Positions 1 through 8,073 of a stretch of 23,164 bases of DNA are shown here, in pieces (the stretch's first letter is position 1; every line of letters begins with the position of its first letter). Under the pieces are notes generated by a model. It was not told where the DNA came from, searched no databases, and was given only the letters and a program-made list of their open reading frames with translations. This stretch comes from Flectobacillus sp. (GTDB taxonomy: Bacteria > Bacteroidota > Bacteroidia > Cytophagales > Spirosomataceae), in contig JARXAV010000299.1 of assembly GCA_029865665.1 (NCBI GenBank), positions 1 through 23,164 of the forward strand. The letters run 5' to 3'. The position numbers and the translations under genes are program-made.

Positions 1-269
1 TATTATTTTGAAGTGGACAATGCAGGTATTTTACATCAACTCTTGGGAAAAGGAAATATAAAATCACCCAGTATAAGCGAAACAAATACTAGTACCAAAA
101 ACATGAAAAATGGGGCAATACCTCCGCTCTAACGAATCCAGAGCTTTGGGAATTGAATAGTAATGATTACTATTCAAAGAGATTGTGTAAAAAGTTAAAA
201 GTTTATGAGCAACTGTCGCTTGGATTAAATCGAAAAGCAGACAATAATATTCTAAAATATATAGCTTAA
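1..269 (+). pseudogene. 3' remnant of an unrecognised coding region, apparently frameshifted
   Basis: Two overlapping open stretches suggest the end of one gene. Frame 1 is open from the window edge to a stop at 130-132 and begins YYFEVDNAGILHQLLGKG. Frame 3 is open from just after a TAG at 90-92 to TAA at 267-269 and reads like ordinary protein, for example NPELWELNSNDYYSKRL and KVYEQLSLGLNRKADN. A single-base shift in the A-run at 106-110 would join them into one continuous C-terminus. I do not recognise the family. A transposase or other mobile-element protein is possible because an inverted repeat overlaps it, but this is a guess. It could also be an intact frame-1 gene whose downstream similarity to coding sequence is accidental. 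Confidence 0.35.
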
Positions 270-330
270 TGGAATATTATTGGGTACAAGACCTTTAAAC
301 GTTAAACTCTAAACTTTCTACACAACTCTT
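177..330. repeat. imperfect inverted repeat, about 29-base arms
   Basis: The arm at 177-205 (beginning AAGAGATTGTGTAAAAAG) matches the reverse complement of 303-330 (AAGAGTTGTGTAGAAAG) at about 25 of 28 positions, with one bulged base. The left arm lies inside the coding remnant and the right arm lies beyond its stop. The pair could be ends of a decayed mobile element, or a stem-loop that ends transcription of the upstream gene. No target-site duplication is evident. Confidence 0.5.
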
Positions 331-772
331 GATCGATATAATTTAGCTTATTGATGAAATTTGTACTTATCAAACAAATACCAAAAATATAACAAAAACG
401 ACATTTTGTAAAATATTGGTTTTTATTCGCACTCAAACTTATTAAAAAAATGAATTATTGTCAAAATTTAATGTGATTTTATTGCAAAAAAATGCAAAAA
501 TGAGTAAAAATACCAAAATTTAGTTTTTATACCTAGATTCATTCAACTACAATAACCTCAAAAAAATTGCACTATTCAAACATAAAACTTAATACATTCA
601 ATTTTGCTATTTTGGGTGCTACTTAATTAAAAATCATTGGAAACTAAAAAGACCTTTTGACTTGTTATTGAGTTGTAGAAAATCACACATTCGCTATCAA
701 GTAGTGGTTTGAGTGTCTATATTCCTACATTTTTTACTCATAAACATCGACAATTACATCCGTTAAATTCTC
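270..772. other. AT-rich intergenic region without a gene
   Basis: About 500 bases, very AT-rich, with stops in all frames. Apart from the right arm of the inverted repeat at 303-330 I see no RNA gene, terminator with a T-tract, or exact TAnnTTTG promoter element. The promoter of the following hydrolase gene should lie here but cannot be pointed to with confidence. Confidence 0.6.
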
Positions 773-1801
773 ATGGCCATATTTCCTCAGTTTGGCAAAC
801 AACCTTCGGGTGCACGTTTGGCAAGGATTCAACAATCTCCGAATTTCAAAAATAATAGATTTGAAAATATTGACTTCACGCCAAATATGTCTGAAGAATT
901 CAGTGCTTCTAAACTATTAAAAAGTTACATTTCACCCATTGCCAAAGAACCCACTCCCGTACACGGAGTTCCATTCGAAAAAAATAATCTTCATCAATTG
1001 CTTGATAATAGCTTAGTTTGGTTCGGTCATTCATCCTATCTGCTAAAATTCGAAGGACTTACGTTTTTGATTGACCCCGTTTTTTCGGGAAGTGCTTCTC
1101 CTTTTTCCTTCAACATCAAATCTTTTAAAGGAAGTAATGAATATCAAGCTGAGAATATGCCTGCCATCGACTATTTGATTATCTCACATGACCATTACGA
1201 CCACCTCGACTACAAAACGATACTTGCTCTTAAATCGAAAGTGGGGCATATTATCTGTGGTTTGGGCGTTGGAGAACATTTTGAATTTTGGGGCTATTCT
1301 CCCGAACTCATCACTGAATTAGATTGGCACGAACAAATTCAGCTTAAAAACAACGTAAAAATTAGGGCTACACCAGCTCGCCATTTCTCGGGTAGAGGCT
1401 TCAAGCGAAACAATACGCTTTTTTGTTCGTATATTTTATCATCCGAAAGTCAACAATTATTTCTTGGAGGAGATTCTGGCTATGGGTCACACTTCAAAAC
1501 TATCGGGAAACAATACGGCCCGTTTGATTTTGGTATTTTAGAATGTGGTCAATATAATGTGATGTGGAAAGAAATTCACACCCGACCAAACGAATGGGCA
1601 AAGGTGATTAGCGATTTGAAATTAAAGAGTGTAATGCCTGTTCATTTTGGCAAATTCAAACTTGCCTTGCACGACTGGAACGAACCAGTTAAGCGTTTTT
1701 CAGAAGAGGTAACTTCCTTAAATATTCCTTTTTTTACACCTAAAATTGGTGCTATTTTACAGTGGAATCAACCCGCTAAAAATGAAAAATGGTGGATTTA
1801 G
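773..1801 (+). CDS. MBL-fold metallo-hydrolase, NAPE-PLD/UlaG type
   Basis: This 342-residue protein belongs to the metallo-beta-lactamase superfamily, in the branch containing N-acyl-phosphatidylethanolamine phospholipase D and UlaG-like lactonases. The metal-binding signature HDHYDHLD is at residues 139-146. Further candidate ligands are His204 (PARHFSGRG), Asp234 (GGDSGYG) and His291 (MPVHFGKF). The N-terminal GKQPSGARLARIQQSPNF and the WFGHSSYLL strand (83-91) are typical of the bacterial NAPE-PLD-like group. No signal peptide is seen, so it is probably cytoplasmic. The substrate cannot be told from sequence; in bacteria the family is mostly uncharacterised. The glycosylase gene follows after 22 bases, so the two are probably cotranscribed. 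The start is the first ATG of the open frame and fits family length. Confidence 0.85.
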   Translation: MAIFPQFGKQPSGARLARIQQSPNFKNNRFENIDFTPNMSEEFSASKLLKSYISPIAKEPTPVHGVPFEKNNLHQLLDNSLVWFGHSSYLLKFEGLTFLIDPVFSGSASPFSFNIKSFKGSNEYQAENMPAIDYLIISHDHYDHLDYKTILALKSKVGHIICGLGVGEHFEFWGYSPELITELDWHEQIQLKNNVKIRATPARHFSGRGFKRNNTLFCSYILSSESQQLFLGGDSGYGSHFKTIGKQYGPFDFGILECGQYNVMWKEIHTRPNEWAKVISDLKLKSVMPVHFGKFKLALHDWNEPVKRFSEEVTSLNIPFFTPKIGAILQWNQPAKNEKWWI

Positions 1802-1823
1802 CCATTTAGTAACCCGAATAAAT

Positions 1824-2381
1824 ATGGAAACAGCACCCAAATTATCTTACTGCCAAGTCGTATTAACTTACCCAGCCGATAACCTACATCGCATCTATCA
1901 CGATACAGCTTATGGCTTCCCAATTGCTGACGACAATGAACTTTTTGGAAGACTAATTCTAGAAATTAATCAGGCAGGATTGAGTTGGAATACCATCTTA
2001 CAAAAGCAAGAAAATTTCAGAAGAGCCTTCGATAATTACGATATTCAACGCATTGCAAACTATACAGAAGCAGACCGAGAACGCTTGCTTAACGATGCTG
2101 GCATTATTAGGAATCGGTTAAAAATCAATGCGGTTATCCATAATGCCAATGTCATTTTAGCGTTACAGAAAAGTCATGGGAGTTTCAAAAATTGGATAGA
2201 CAGCCATCATCCTAAAAATAAAGAAGCTTGGGTGAAACTCTTCAAGCAAACATTCAAGTTTACAGGTGGCGAAATTGTGAACGAGTTCTTAATGAGTACT
2301 GGTTATCTCGATGGCTGTCATATCGAAAGCTGTGAAATAGGCATAAAATTAAAGACCATCACAACCAGTCAAATCCTATAA
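1824..2381 (+). CDS. tag: DNA-3-methyladenine glycosylase I
   Basis: Base-excision repair enzyme that removes 3-methyladenine from alkylated DNA. From the ATG at 1824 it is 185 aa, the usual size of Tag. The zinc-binding 'snap' of the family is complete: Cys10 (SYCQ), His26 (YHD), His166 and Cys170 (GCHIESC). The core signature EINQAGLSWNTILQKQENF is strongly conserved. The segment around Cys10 is diverged (SYCQVV where Cys-x-Trp is common). The frame is open further upstream to ATG 1746, which would overlap the hydrolase gene by 56 bases and add 26 residues without family similarity, so 1824 is preferred. It lies 22 bases after the hydrolase stop, in a probable two-gene operon. No terminator is seen after it. 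Confidence 0.9.
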   Translation: METAPKLSYCQVVLTYPADNLHRIYHDTAYGFPIADDNELFGRLILEINQAGLSWNTILQKQENFRRAFDNYDIQRIANYTEADRERLLNDAGIIRNRLKINAVIHNANVILALQKSHGSFKNWIDSHHPKNKEAWVKLFKQTFKFTGGEIVNEFLMSTGYLDGCHIESCEIGIKLKTITTSQIL

Positions 2382-2455
2382 CATGGGGAACAAATATGTC
2401 TGCAATGCGACTCGAAAACCTTTCTAAACCTTATTAAAACTAGCAAATCATTTAT

Positions 2456-2463
2456 TATCTTTG
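2456..2463 (+). promoter_or_regulatory. Bacteroidota -7 promoter element (TATCTTTG) for pyrR-pyrB
   Basis: TATCTTTG matches the TAnnTTTG consensus of the Bacteroidota primary sigma factor exactly and ends 5 bases before the pyrR ATG. Transcription would start about 4 bases after the element, giving a leader of roughly 0-3 bases. A good -33 TTTG is not evident at the expected spacing. Confidence 0.55.
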
Positions 2464-2468
2464 CAACG

Positions 2469-3005
2469 ATGCAACGAAAACTAATTCTTTCAAGCCCTCT
2501 CTTAGAGATCACCATAAGTCGTCTCTGTCAAGAATTGATAGAGACCCATCAGGATTTTACCAATTCTGTTATCATAGGCTTACAGCCTAGAGGTATCTTT
2601 TTTGCCAAACGAATCCAACAGGAATTACTGAATATCACAGGAAAAAACATTCCTCTTGGTCAACTAGATGCAACTTTCTATCGAGACGATTTTCGTCGTA
2701 GAGAACCCCTAAAACCCAATGCTACTAAAATTCCATTCTTAATTGAAGGAAAAAGTGTCATCTTGATTGATGATGTATTAGCGACTGGGCGAATGGTGCG
2801 TGCGGCTTTAGATGCCATGACAGCCTTCGGAAGACCCGACAAGGTTGAATTATGTGTATTAATTGACCGAATCTACAACCGAGATCTTCCTGTTACTGCT
2901 GATTATGTAGGAAAAAAGGTAAATACCATCAGCTCCGAAAAAGTACTTGTCGAGTGGAAAGAACAAGGACATGAAGAAGACAGAATTTGGTTAATGACCA
3001 ATTAA
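2469..3005 (+). CDS. pyrR: PyrR-type uracil phosphoribosyltransferase / pyrimidine regulator
   Basis: A 178-residue phosphoribosyltransferase-fold protein colinear with Bacillus PyrR. The PRPP-binding motif is SVILIDDVLATGRMVRAAL (96-114). The upstream block IIGLQPRGIFFAKRI (35-49) and LDATFYRDDF (66-75) also match the family. Known PyrR proteins convert uracil and PRPP to UMP, and in Firmicutes they bind pyr mRNA leaders to cause attenuation. Here it sits 18 bases upstream of pyrB in the same direction, so it is linked to pyrimidine synthesis. Neither the near-leaderless pyrR start nor the short pyrR-pyrB gap leaves room for a Firmicutes-type attenuator, so its regulatory role in this organism is uncertain. 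The N-terminus aligns from this ATG, which supports the start. Confidence 0.92.
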   Translation: MQRKLILSSPLLEITISRLCQELIETHQDFTNSVIIGLQPRGIFFAKRIQQELLNITGKNIPLGQLDATFYRDDFRRREPLKPNATKIPFLIEGKSVILIDDVLATGRMVRAALDAMTAFGRPDKVELCVLIDRIYNRDLPVTADYVGKKVNTISSEKVLVEWKEQGHEEDRIWLMTN

Positions 3006-3023
3006 TTTTTAGCCTAACAAGAC

Positions 3024-3950
3024 ATGCAAAAACTAAGTACCCGACATCTATTGGGCATAAAAGACCTTACTCCAGACGATATTGAACTCATCATGGCTAC
3101 GGCTACGGAGTTCAAGGAGGTAATTAATCGTCCTATCAAAAAAGTACCTTCTTTGCGTGATGTTACCATCGCCAATGTATTTTTTGAAAACTCAACTCGT
3201 ACACGTCTCTCCTTTGAATTGGCTGAAAAACGTTTATCGGCTGATACTCTTAGTTTTTCAGCAGCGGGAAGTTCAGTAAAAAAAGGAGAAACCTTACTGG
3301 ATACAGTCAATAATATTTTGGCAATGAAAGTAGATATGATTGTGATGCGTCATGCTAGTCCAGGAGCACCTCATTTCTTGTCAAAACACATCAATGCCAA
3401 TATTGTCAATGCAGGTGACGGCACACACGAACACCCAACGCAAGCCTTATTAGACTCGTTCTCGATGCGTGAACGCTTAGGGACAGATTTAGTAGGAAAA
3501 AAAGTAGCGATTATCGGTGACATCCTTCACTCAAGAGTTGCCCTTTCTAATATCTTTGCACTCAAAAAACAAGGAGCAGAAGTAATGCTTTGTGGCCCGT
3601 CAACGTTAATTCCTCGTTACATTACGGAATTAGGTGTAAAAGTATCTCACAACGTTCGTGAAGCCTTAGCATGGTGCGATGTAGCCAATGTCTTACGTAT
3701 TCAATTAGAACGCCAGCATATCAAGTATTTCCCGTCGCTTCGAGAATATTCGCTTTATTTCGGAATTAATAAACGAATGCTAGATGAACTAGACAAAGAA
3801 ATCGTGTTGATGCACCCAGGCCCTATCAATCGTGGTGTAGAATTAAGTTCTGATGCAGCAGATTCCCATCACTCCATTATTCTTGACCAAGTCGAAAATG
3901 GAGTTGCTACTCGGATGGCCGTTTTATACTTGTTAGCAGCACAAAACTAA
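3024..3950 (+). CDS. pyrB: aspartate carbamoyltransferase, catalytic subunit
   Basis: Catalyses carbamoyl phosphate + L-aspartate to N-carbamoyl-L-aspartate, the second step of de novo pyrimidine synthesis, in the cytoplasm. At 308 aa it has the normal size of the catalytic chain. The carbamoyl-phosphate loop STRTR is at 57-61, the mobile loop SSVKKGET at 83-90, HPTQ at 137-140 and HPGPINRG at 264-271. No regulatory-chain gene (pyrI) follows; the next gene is on the opposite strand. It probably forms an operon with pyrR and ends at the strong hairpin immediately downstream. Confidence 0.97.
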   Translation: MQKLSTRHLLGIKDLTPDDIELIMATATEFKEVINRPIKKVPSLRDVTIANVFFENSTRTRLSFELAEKRLSADTLSFSAAGSSVKKGETLLDTVNNILAMKVDMIVMRHASPGAPHFLSKHINANIVNAGDGTHEHPTQALLDSFSMRERLGTDLVGKKVAIIGDILHSRVALSNIFALKKQGAEVMLCGPSTLIPRYITELGVKVSHNVREALAWCDVANVLRIQLERQHIKYFPSLREYSLYFGINKRMLDELDKEIVLMHPGPINRGVELSSDAADSHHSIILDQVENGVATRMAVLYLLAAQN

Positions 3951-3961
3951 GAATACCCATT

Positions 3962-4006
3962 ACGTAATAAAGGCTTTTGAGTTGAACTCAAAAGCCTTTA
4001 TTACGT
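3962..4006. terminator. strong hairpin terminator between convergent genes
   Basis: Perfect 22-base arms (3962-3983 and 3985-4006) with a single central base. The arms contain AAAGGCTTTTGAGTT and its complement. The element lies 11 bases after the pyrB stop and 20 bases before the end of the convergent hydrolase gene. A- and T-rich segments on both flanks suggest it works in both directions. Confidence 0.8.
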
Positions 4007-4026
4007 TAAAAACAATTAAAGTAACA

Positions 4027-5013
4027 CTAGTCTAAGTAAAGTAAGTTATTATTTCGAATAGCATTCACTACTCTTAATGGATAATCTCCTTCTCCCGTAA
4101 TTTTTTTACCCGTATATCCTCTCTTTACAATTTCAGTTAAAAAATCACTGATTGCAGCCTCTTTGTTCCCTCCATTAGCGATATTCTGTTGGTATTTTCT
4201 AGTGGCCGACGAATAATCGTTTTTCCATTTACCCGTTTTATGCAAGAACAATTCTTCAACCATAAAGGTGATACATTCTCTACGAGAACTAAACCTACGA
4301 TACCAATTATCGGTACGCTGGGTTGCATCTTTCCACGGCTTATGACCCTCATAAGGTTGTTCAACTAATTGATAGGCAATCTCATTATTAGGTTTGCCCC
4401 AATATTTCAATCCAAAGATATTGTTCGCATTGACGGCAACTTTACTTGTCCCATAACCACTTTCTAACACCGCCATTCCTACAATTACACTTGCAGGAAC
4501 GTTATATCTTCTGGCCAAAGCGATAGCATCATCTTTGATGTCCTCAATAAAGATTCTACGCTCTTCCGCAGGAACAGGACTTTTGTCAGTACGTGTATAT
4601 CTAGGAGCATTCGGATTATAGGTCAATGTAGCCGCTGTCGGGATAACACCCTCATTTCCTACTACTAAATCCCCTTCTAAAACGACAGGTTCATTTTTGG
4701 TGATACCGACAAAAGTCATTTTTTTAGAACCATTAAATTTAAAGGTAAACGACGCAACTCCCCTATTAGCTACAATCTGGCAACTCGTTATTACATTTCC
4801 ATTTGCTTTAACTTTTACCTCTTTTATTTCATTGCCAGCAATGATCGCAAAGAATACATTCGTTCCACGACTTACACGACCATAATACTTAACTGTGAGG
4901 GCTTTGTTATCAGCACTATAAGGATTTGCTTGAGTGTGTTCGGTTGCCAAAAATAAGCAACACACCAATGACGCAGCAAGACAAAGTCTTGTGACAAAAA
5001 GAAAAAATTTCAT
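4027..5013 (-). CDS. secreted glucosaminidase-domain peptidoglycan hydrolase
   Basis: A 328-residue exported protein. The N-terminus (residues 1-29) is a signal peptide with a hydrophobic core CLAASLVCCLFLA and a likely cut after TQA. Residues 35-125 form a beta-rich domain I do not recognise. Residues 155-328 are a Glucosaminidase-family (FlgJ/LytF-like) domain containing NVPASVIVGMAVLESGYGTS and NNIFGLKYWG; Glu184 in LESGYG is the probable catalytic acid. Such enzymes cleave the glycan strands of murein, so the likely role is wall remodelling or cell separation in the periplasm. The family has both N-acetylglucosaminidases and muramidases, so bond specificity is not decided. It is downstream of the glycosyltransferase on the same strand, but a terminator separates them, so it is probably transcribed alone. 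Confidence 0.85.
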   Translation of the reverse strand: MKFFLFVTRLCLAASLVCCLFLATEHTQANPYSADNKALTVKYYGRVSRGTNVFFAIIAGNEIKEVKVKANGNVITSCQIVANRGVASFTFKFNGSKKMTFVGITKNEPVVLEGDLVVGNEGVIPTAATLTYNPNAPRYTRTDKSPVPAEERRIFIEDIKDDAIALARRYNVPASVIVGMAVLESGYGTSKVAVNANNIFGLKYWGKPNNEIAYQLVEQPYEGHKPWKDATQRTDNWYRRFSSRRECITFMVEELFLHKTGKWKNDYSSATRKYQQNIANGGNKEAAISDFLTEIVKRGYTGKKITGEGDYPLRVVNAIRNNNLLYLD

Positions 5014-5030
5014 AAAAAATAACGTTAGGG

Positions 5031-5094
5031 TTCATTCTTTCAAACAGGCGTTTGCTTTTGAGAGACGAGTCTTAGGCGGACATCGAAGAATGAA
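5031..5094 (-). other. possible structured 5' leader of the peptidoglycan hydrolase gene
   Basis: A 9-base inverted repeat (TTCATTCTT at 5031-5039, AAGAATGAA at 5086-5094) encloses a smaller stem (CAAAC/GTTTG around 5041-5054), about 18 bases upstream of the start codon. It could be a folded leader or an operator. I do not match it to a known riboswitch. Confidence 0.3.
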
Positions 5095-5273
5095 CAGATT
5101 TTTAAAGTGACACTACTAAGGATTTATATTAACAAGTTTTTAACTACTTAAATCTCGAACATAAATCGAGCCAACAATTCAATTGAGATATAGAATTAGA
5201 TACAACATTGTAAAATCATTGATAAACGTCGATTTTATATAACTTTTCCCATAAAATAAAATTCCAACAAAAA

Positions 5274-5300
5274 AAGGAATCCTAGTAACTAGGATTCCTT
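5274..5300 (-). terminator. intrinsic terminator of the GT4 gene
   Basis: Perfect 13-base arms (5274-5286 and 5288-5300, AAGGAATCCTAGT and its complement). On the - strand they are followed directly by a run of T (A-run 5269-5275 on the + strand). It lies about 59 bases past the glycosyltransferase stop. Confidence 0.85.
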
Positions 5301-5358
5301 CGTAAGCCACAAAAATTATACCAAATGTAGAAAATAAATGAACAATACCGATTTACTA

Positions 5359-6468
5359 CTAAATATTAATAAATAGTTGTTTCAAGTTTAGAGCTACTTG
5401 AGAAGCAGCAAAGCGTTTTACATACATTTTGCCTTGCCTGCTACGCTCTAGCTTTTCTGCGGCAGATTCCTGCTCTAATAAATACCTCATTTTCGATAAT
5501 AAGTCAGTTTCATCATAAGGATTTGCGTAAAGACAAGCTTCGCCTCCAGCTTCTTCTAAACAAGACCCAGTGGCTGCTACAACAGGAATTCCACTATGCA
5601 ATGCCTCTACAATAGGAATACCAAAGCCTTCAAAAACAGAAGGATACACAAATAAAGAAGCTCCTTGATACAAGGCTGGCAAATCCTGAAAGGATACGTT
5701 ATTAATTATCCGAACACCTTGTATTTGATGTTGACTAAGATAATCCTCTATTTGACTCTGATACTTACCTTTTCCACCTACCAATACCAATTCATAAACA
5801 TCTTGCTTCCAAGAAGCAAACGCTTTGACTAAGGTTAGCTGATTTTTACGCTCTGTAAACGTAGAAACGCATAGTATATACGGTTTTGATACCTGATACG
5901 TACTTACGGTCTTTTGAATAATTTCTGGAGTAAATTCACGGTGAAAGCTCTCGTCACAATCTTGATAAATAACTTTTACTTTAGCGGGATTCGTTCCATA
6001 AAACTGCACAATATCTCGTTTTGTTTGTTCACTCACCGCCACAATGCAGTCGGCCATAGCACAAGCCAATTTGAACTTAACTCGATAAATTAACCGATCA
6101 AAGAAGGGATACATACTCGGATACCGCAAAAAAATCAAATCATGAATGGTAACCACCGACTTGATTCCATTCGCTTTCAAACCAAAAGGTAATTCATTAC
6201 TTAATCCATGATAAATGGACACTCCTTCCTGCTTCAATTGCTTACTAATCGAATAGGTCCTCCACAAAGCTCTCCAATAACCTTTTTTAGGAGTACGAAC
6301 AGCAATATTACCCGATTCATTCCATTTAATTTTACCAACTTTTGGAGTATAAGCCAAATAGTCCCATTCTGGTACATATCTTTGCAAGGCATCTAGGATA
6401 AAGCGACTATAATTTCCTAAACCTGTATTATTATTAAATGCTCGTTTGGCATCAAATCCAATTTTCAT
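5359..6468 (-). CDS. glycosyltransferase family 4 (GT-B fold)
   Basis: A 369-residue retaining glycosyltransferase of the GT4 family. The N-terminal acceptor domain begins MKIGFDAKRA with a GLGNYSR loop (16-22). The linker VVTIHDLIFLRYP (105-117) is typical of GT4 enzymes. The C-terminal nucleotide-sugar domain has YILCVSTFTERKNQ (197-210) and the E-x7-E motif EGFGIPIVEAL, with Glu280 and Glu288. It has no signal peptide or obvious membrane helix, so it is cytosolic or peripheral. GT4 enzymes usually build cell-surface polysaccharide or lipopolysaccharide; the sugar and acceptor cannot be read from sequence. It stands alone, with no polysaccharide cluster around it. Confidence 0.9.
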   Translation of the reverse strand: MKIGFDAKRAFNNNTGLGNYSRFILDALQRYVPEWDYLAYTPKVGKIKWNESGNIAVRTPKKGYWRALWRTYSISKQLKQEGVSIYHGLSNELPFGLKANGIKSVVTIHDLIFLRYPSMYPFFDRLIYRVKFKLACAMADCIVAVSEQTKRDIVQFYGTNPAKVKVIYQDCDESFHREFTPEIIQKTVSTYQVSKPYILCVSTFTERKNQLTLVKAFASWKQDVYELVLVGGKGKYQSQIEDYLSQHQIQGVRIINNVSFQDLPALYQGASLFVYPSVFEGFGIPIVEALHSGIPVVAATGSCLEEAGGEACLYANPYDETDLLSKMRYLLEQESAAEKLERSRQGKMYVKRFAASQVALNLKQLFINI

Positions 6469-6580
6469 GAATATGTAAGTTTCTTCGTTATTATTTTTTC
6501 AAGCTTAAATCATCCAAGTATGCCTATCCTCTATCAAAACAAACATTGCTATAATATTTTAGTTATTTCACTATACTGCG

Positions 6581-6588
6581 TAACTTTG
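6581..6588 (+). promoter_or_regulatory. -7 promoter element TAACTTTG, candidate for M16 peptidase-pyrF
   Basis: Exact match to TAnnTTTG, with TTTA at 6558-6561 at the right spacing for a weak -33 element. It would give a leader of about 195 bases before the peptidase ATG at 6788. Confidence 0.45.
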
Positions 6589-6743
6589 CAGACTTATTTA
6601 AAACAACTCAATACGTTATACTAGGTTGTAAACAAGGATGCACGTTGTAGTTTTTCGTCGTTATAAACTCTGAGTAGTCAAAAAAACCATCACATTAACG
6701 CATACAACACTAGAATAATCATTCATTTTTAAGGTATTCTCCG

Positions 6744-6751
6744 CAAAGTTA
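6744..6751 (-). promoter_or_regulatory. -7 promoter element TAACTTTG on the - strand, candidate for the GT4 gene
   Basis: CAAAGTTA on the + strand is TAACTTTG on the - strand. It would give a leader of about 270 bases ahead of the glycosyltransferase start at 6468. No -33 element is seen at the expected spacing, and it could instead be the mirrored arm of the inverted repeat. Confidence 0.3.
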
Positions 6752-6787
6752 GGGAAAATAATACTTAATAGATGGTTCAAAAAAAGA

Positions 6788-8035
6788 ATGGAAGGAATTC
6801 AAGAATATACATTGCCCAACGGCATACGCATCGTACACCGTCAAGTAACTCACACAGCCATTTCACATATCGGTATCATGCTAGATATGGGAAGCAGAGA
6901 TGAAAAAGCCCATCAACAAGGACTTGCTCATTTCTGGGAACACATGGCTTTTAAGGGGACAAACAAAAGAAGTTCATTACAAATCATCAACCGTCTCGAA
7001 AATGTTGGAGGCGAACTTAATGCGTACACCACTAAGGAGAAAATCTGTTTCCATGCTTCTGTACTCAGCCCGCATTACGAAAGGGCACTCGATTTATTAG
7101 CTGACATCACGTTTCATTCTACTTTCCCAGAAAAACCTCTTGAACGGGAAAGAGGTGTAATTTTGGAAGAAATGTCGATGTACGTCGATTCGCCAGAAGA
7201 TGCTATCCAAGATGACTTTGACGAAATCATTTTTGCCAATCATCAACTCGGAAAAAATATTTTGGGTAATCAAGAAAGTGTAAATGGTTTTACAAGAGAA
7301 GATTTATTCAATTTTATCCACGAAAATCTGGATACCGAACGGATTATTTTTTCTTCGGTTGGTAATATTCCCTTCGCTAAAGTGGTGAAAATGGCCACCA
7401 AATATTTGGGAGATATTCCTTATAAAAAAGCGAACTTGATTCGTGTAGCCCCTACCAACTATGAGGTGCAACGTGTTAATATCGACAAGAGTATAAGTCA
7501 GGCTCATGTTGCCATCGGACGAACGGCTTATTCTTTAACCGATGCTAACCGCTTACCTTTCTTTACTTTAATCAACATTTTGGGCGGGCCTGGTATGAAT
7601 TCTCGATTAAACTTGGCTGTTCGTGAAAAAAATGGACTCGTTTATTCCATTGATGCAGCTTATACTCCCTTCATAGACACAGGTTATTGGGGCATCTATT
7701 TTGCAACTGAACCCAAACAGTTACAAAAAAGCCTGCACCTAATTCATAAAGAGTTAAAAAAGCTTCGTGAACAAGCACTTTCAAAGACTCAGTTACATCA
7801 CACGAAAGAGCAGTTGATGGGACAATTAGCCATGTCAGAAGAGGGAAATATGAGCTTTATGCTGATGATGGCAAAGAGTTTGTTAGATATAAATAGAATC
7901 GACAGCTTGGAAAGTATTTTCCAACACCTGCAAACGGTTACATCCTCTCAATTACAAGACTTAGCCAATGAAATGTTCATCGAAGATAATTTGAGCTATC
8001 TCACATTTTTACCAGACAATACGGACGATAATTAA
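6788..8035 (+). CDS. M16 family zinc metallopeptidase
   Basis: A 415-residue single-chain member of the M16 (insulinase/mitochondrial processing peptidase-like) family. The inverted zinc motif HxxEH is HFWEH at residues 48-52, and the third ligand is Glu128 in [11 protein letters not shown], at the classical distance of about 75 residues. The C-terminal half has the second M16 domain ([23 protein letters not shown]). No signal peptide is seen, so it is probably cytoplasmic, like PqqL-unrelated small bacterial M16 proteins. All zinc-binding and catalytic residues are present, so it should be active. The start ATG is the first of the frame and gives the normal N-terminus ([12 protein letters not shown]). 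pyrF follows after a short gap, suggesting cotranscription. Confidence 0.92.
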   Translation: MEGIQEYTLPNGIRIVHRQVTHTAISHIGIMLDMGSRDEKAHQQGLAHFWEHMAFKGTNKRSSLQIINRLENVGGELNAYTTKEKICFHASVLSPHYERALDLLADITFHSTFPEKPLERERGVILEEMSMYVDSPEDAIQDDFDEIIFANHQLGKNILGNQESVNGFTREDLFNFIHENLDTERIIFSSVGNIPFAKVVKMATKYLGDIPYKKANLIRVAPTNYEVQRVNIDKSISQAHVAIGRTAYSLTDANRLPFFTLINILGGPGMNSRLNLAVREKNGLVYSIDAAYTPFIDTGYWGIYFATEPKQLQKSLHLIHKELKKLREQALSKTQLHHTKEQLMGQLAMSEEGNMSFMLMMAKSLLDINRIDSLESIFQHLQTVTSSQLQDLANEMFIEDNLSYLTFLPDNTDDN

Positions 8036-8073
8036 GTAGAATAGCATTCGGGCTATTACAACAAATGTTAACC

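Larger units (their letters stand above)
5014..5358. other. intergenic region with a leader stem and a terminator
   Basis: This 345-base spacer lies between two - strand genes. It holds the terminator of the glycosyltransferase gene at 5274-5300 and a possible leader stem at 5031-5094 upstream of the hydrolase gene. No ORF or exact TAnnTTTG element is visible on the - strand. Confidence 0.6.
6469..6787. other. divergent intergenic region with face-to-face promoter-like elements
   Basis: This 319-base spacer separates the divergent glycosyltransferase and peptidase genes. TAACTTTGC at 6581-6589 (+) and its inverted copy GCAAAGTTA at 6743-6751 (-) both fit TAnnTTTG and point toward each other. 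Further in, CTAGGTTGTA (6621-6630) and TACAACACTAG (6703-6713) are also inverted, at nearly the same distance from each end (40 and 38 bases). No ORF is seen. Confidence 0.5.

Noticed and set aside
3014..3310. A 98-codon - strand ORF opposite pyrB
   Set aside because: Antisense to the best conserved part of pyrB; no independent support.
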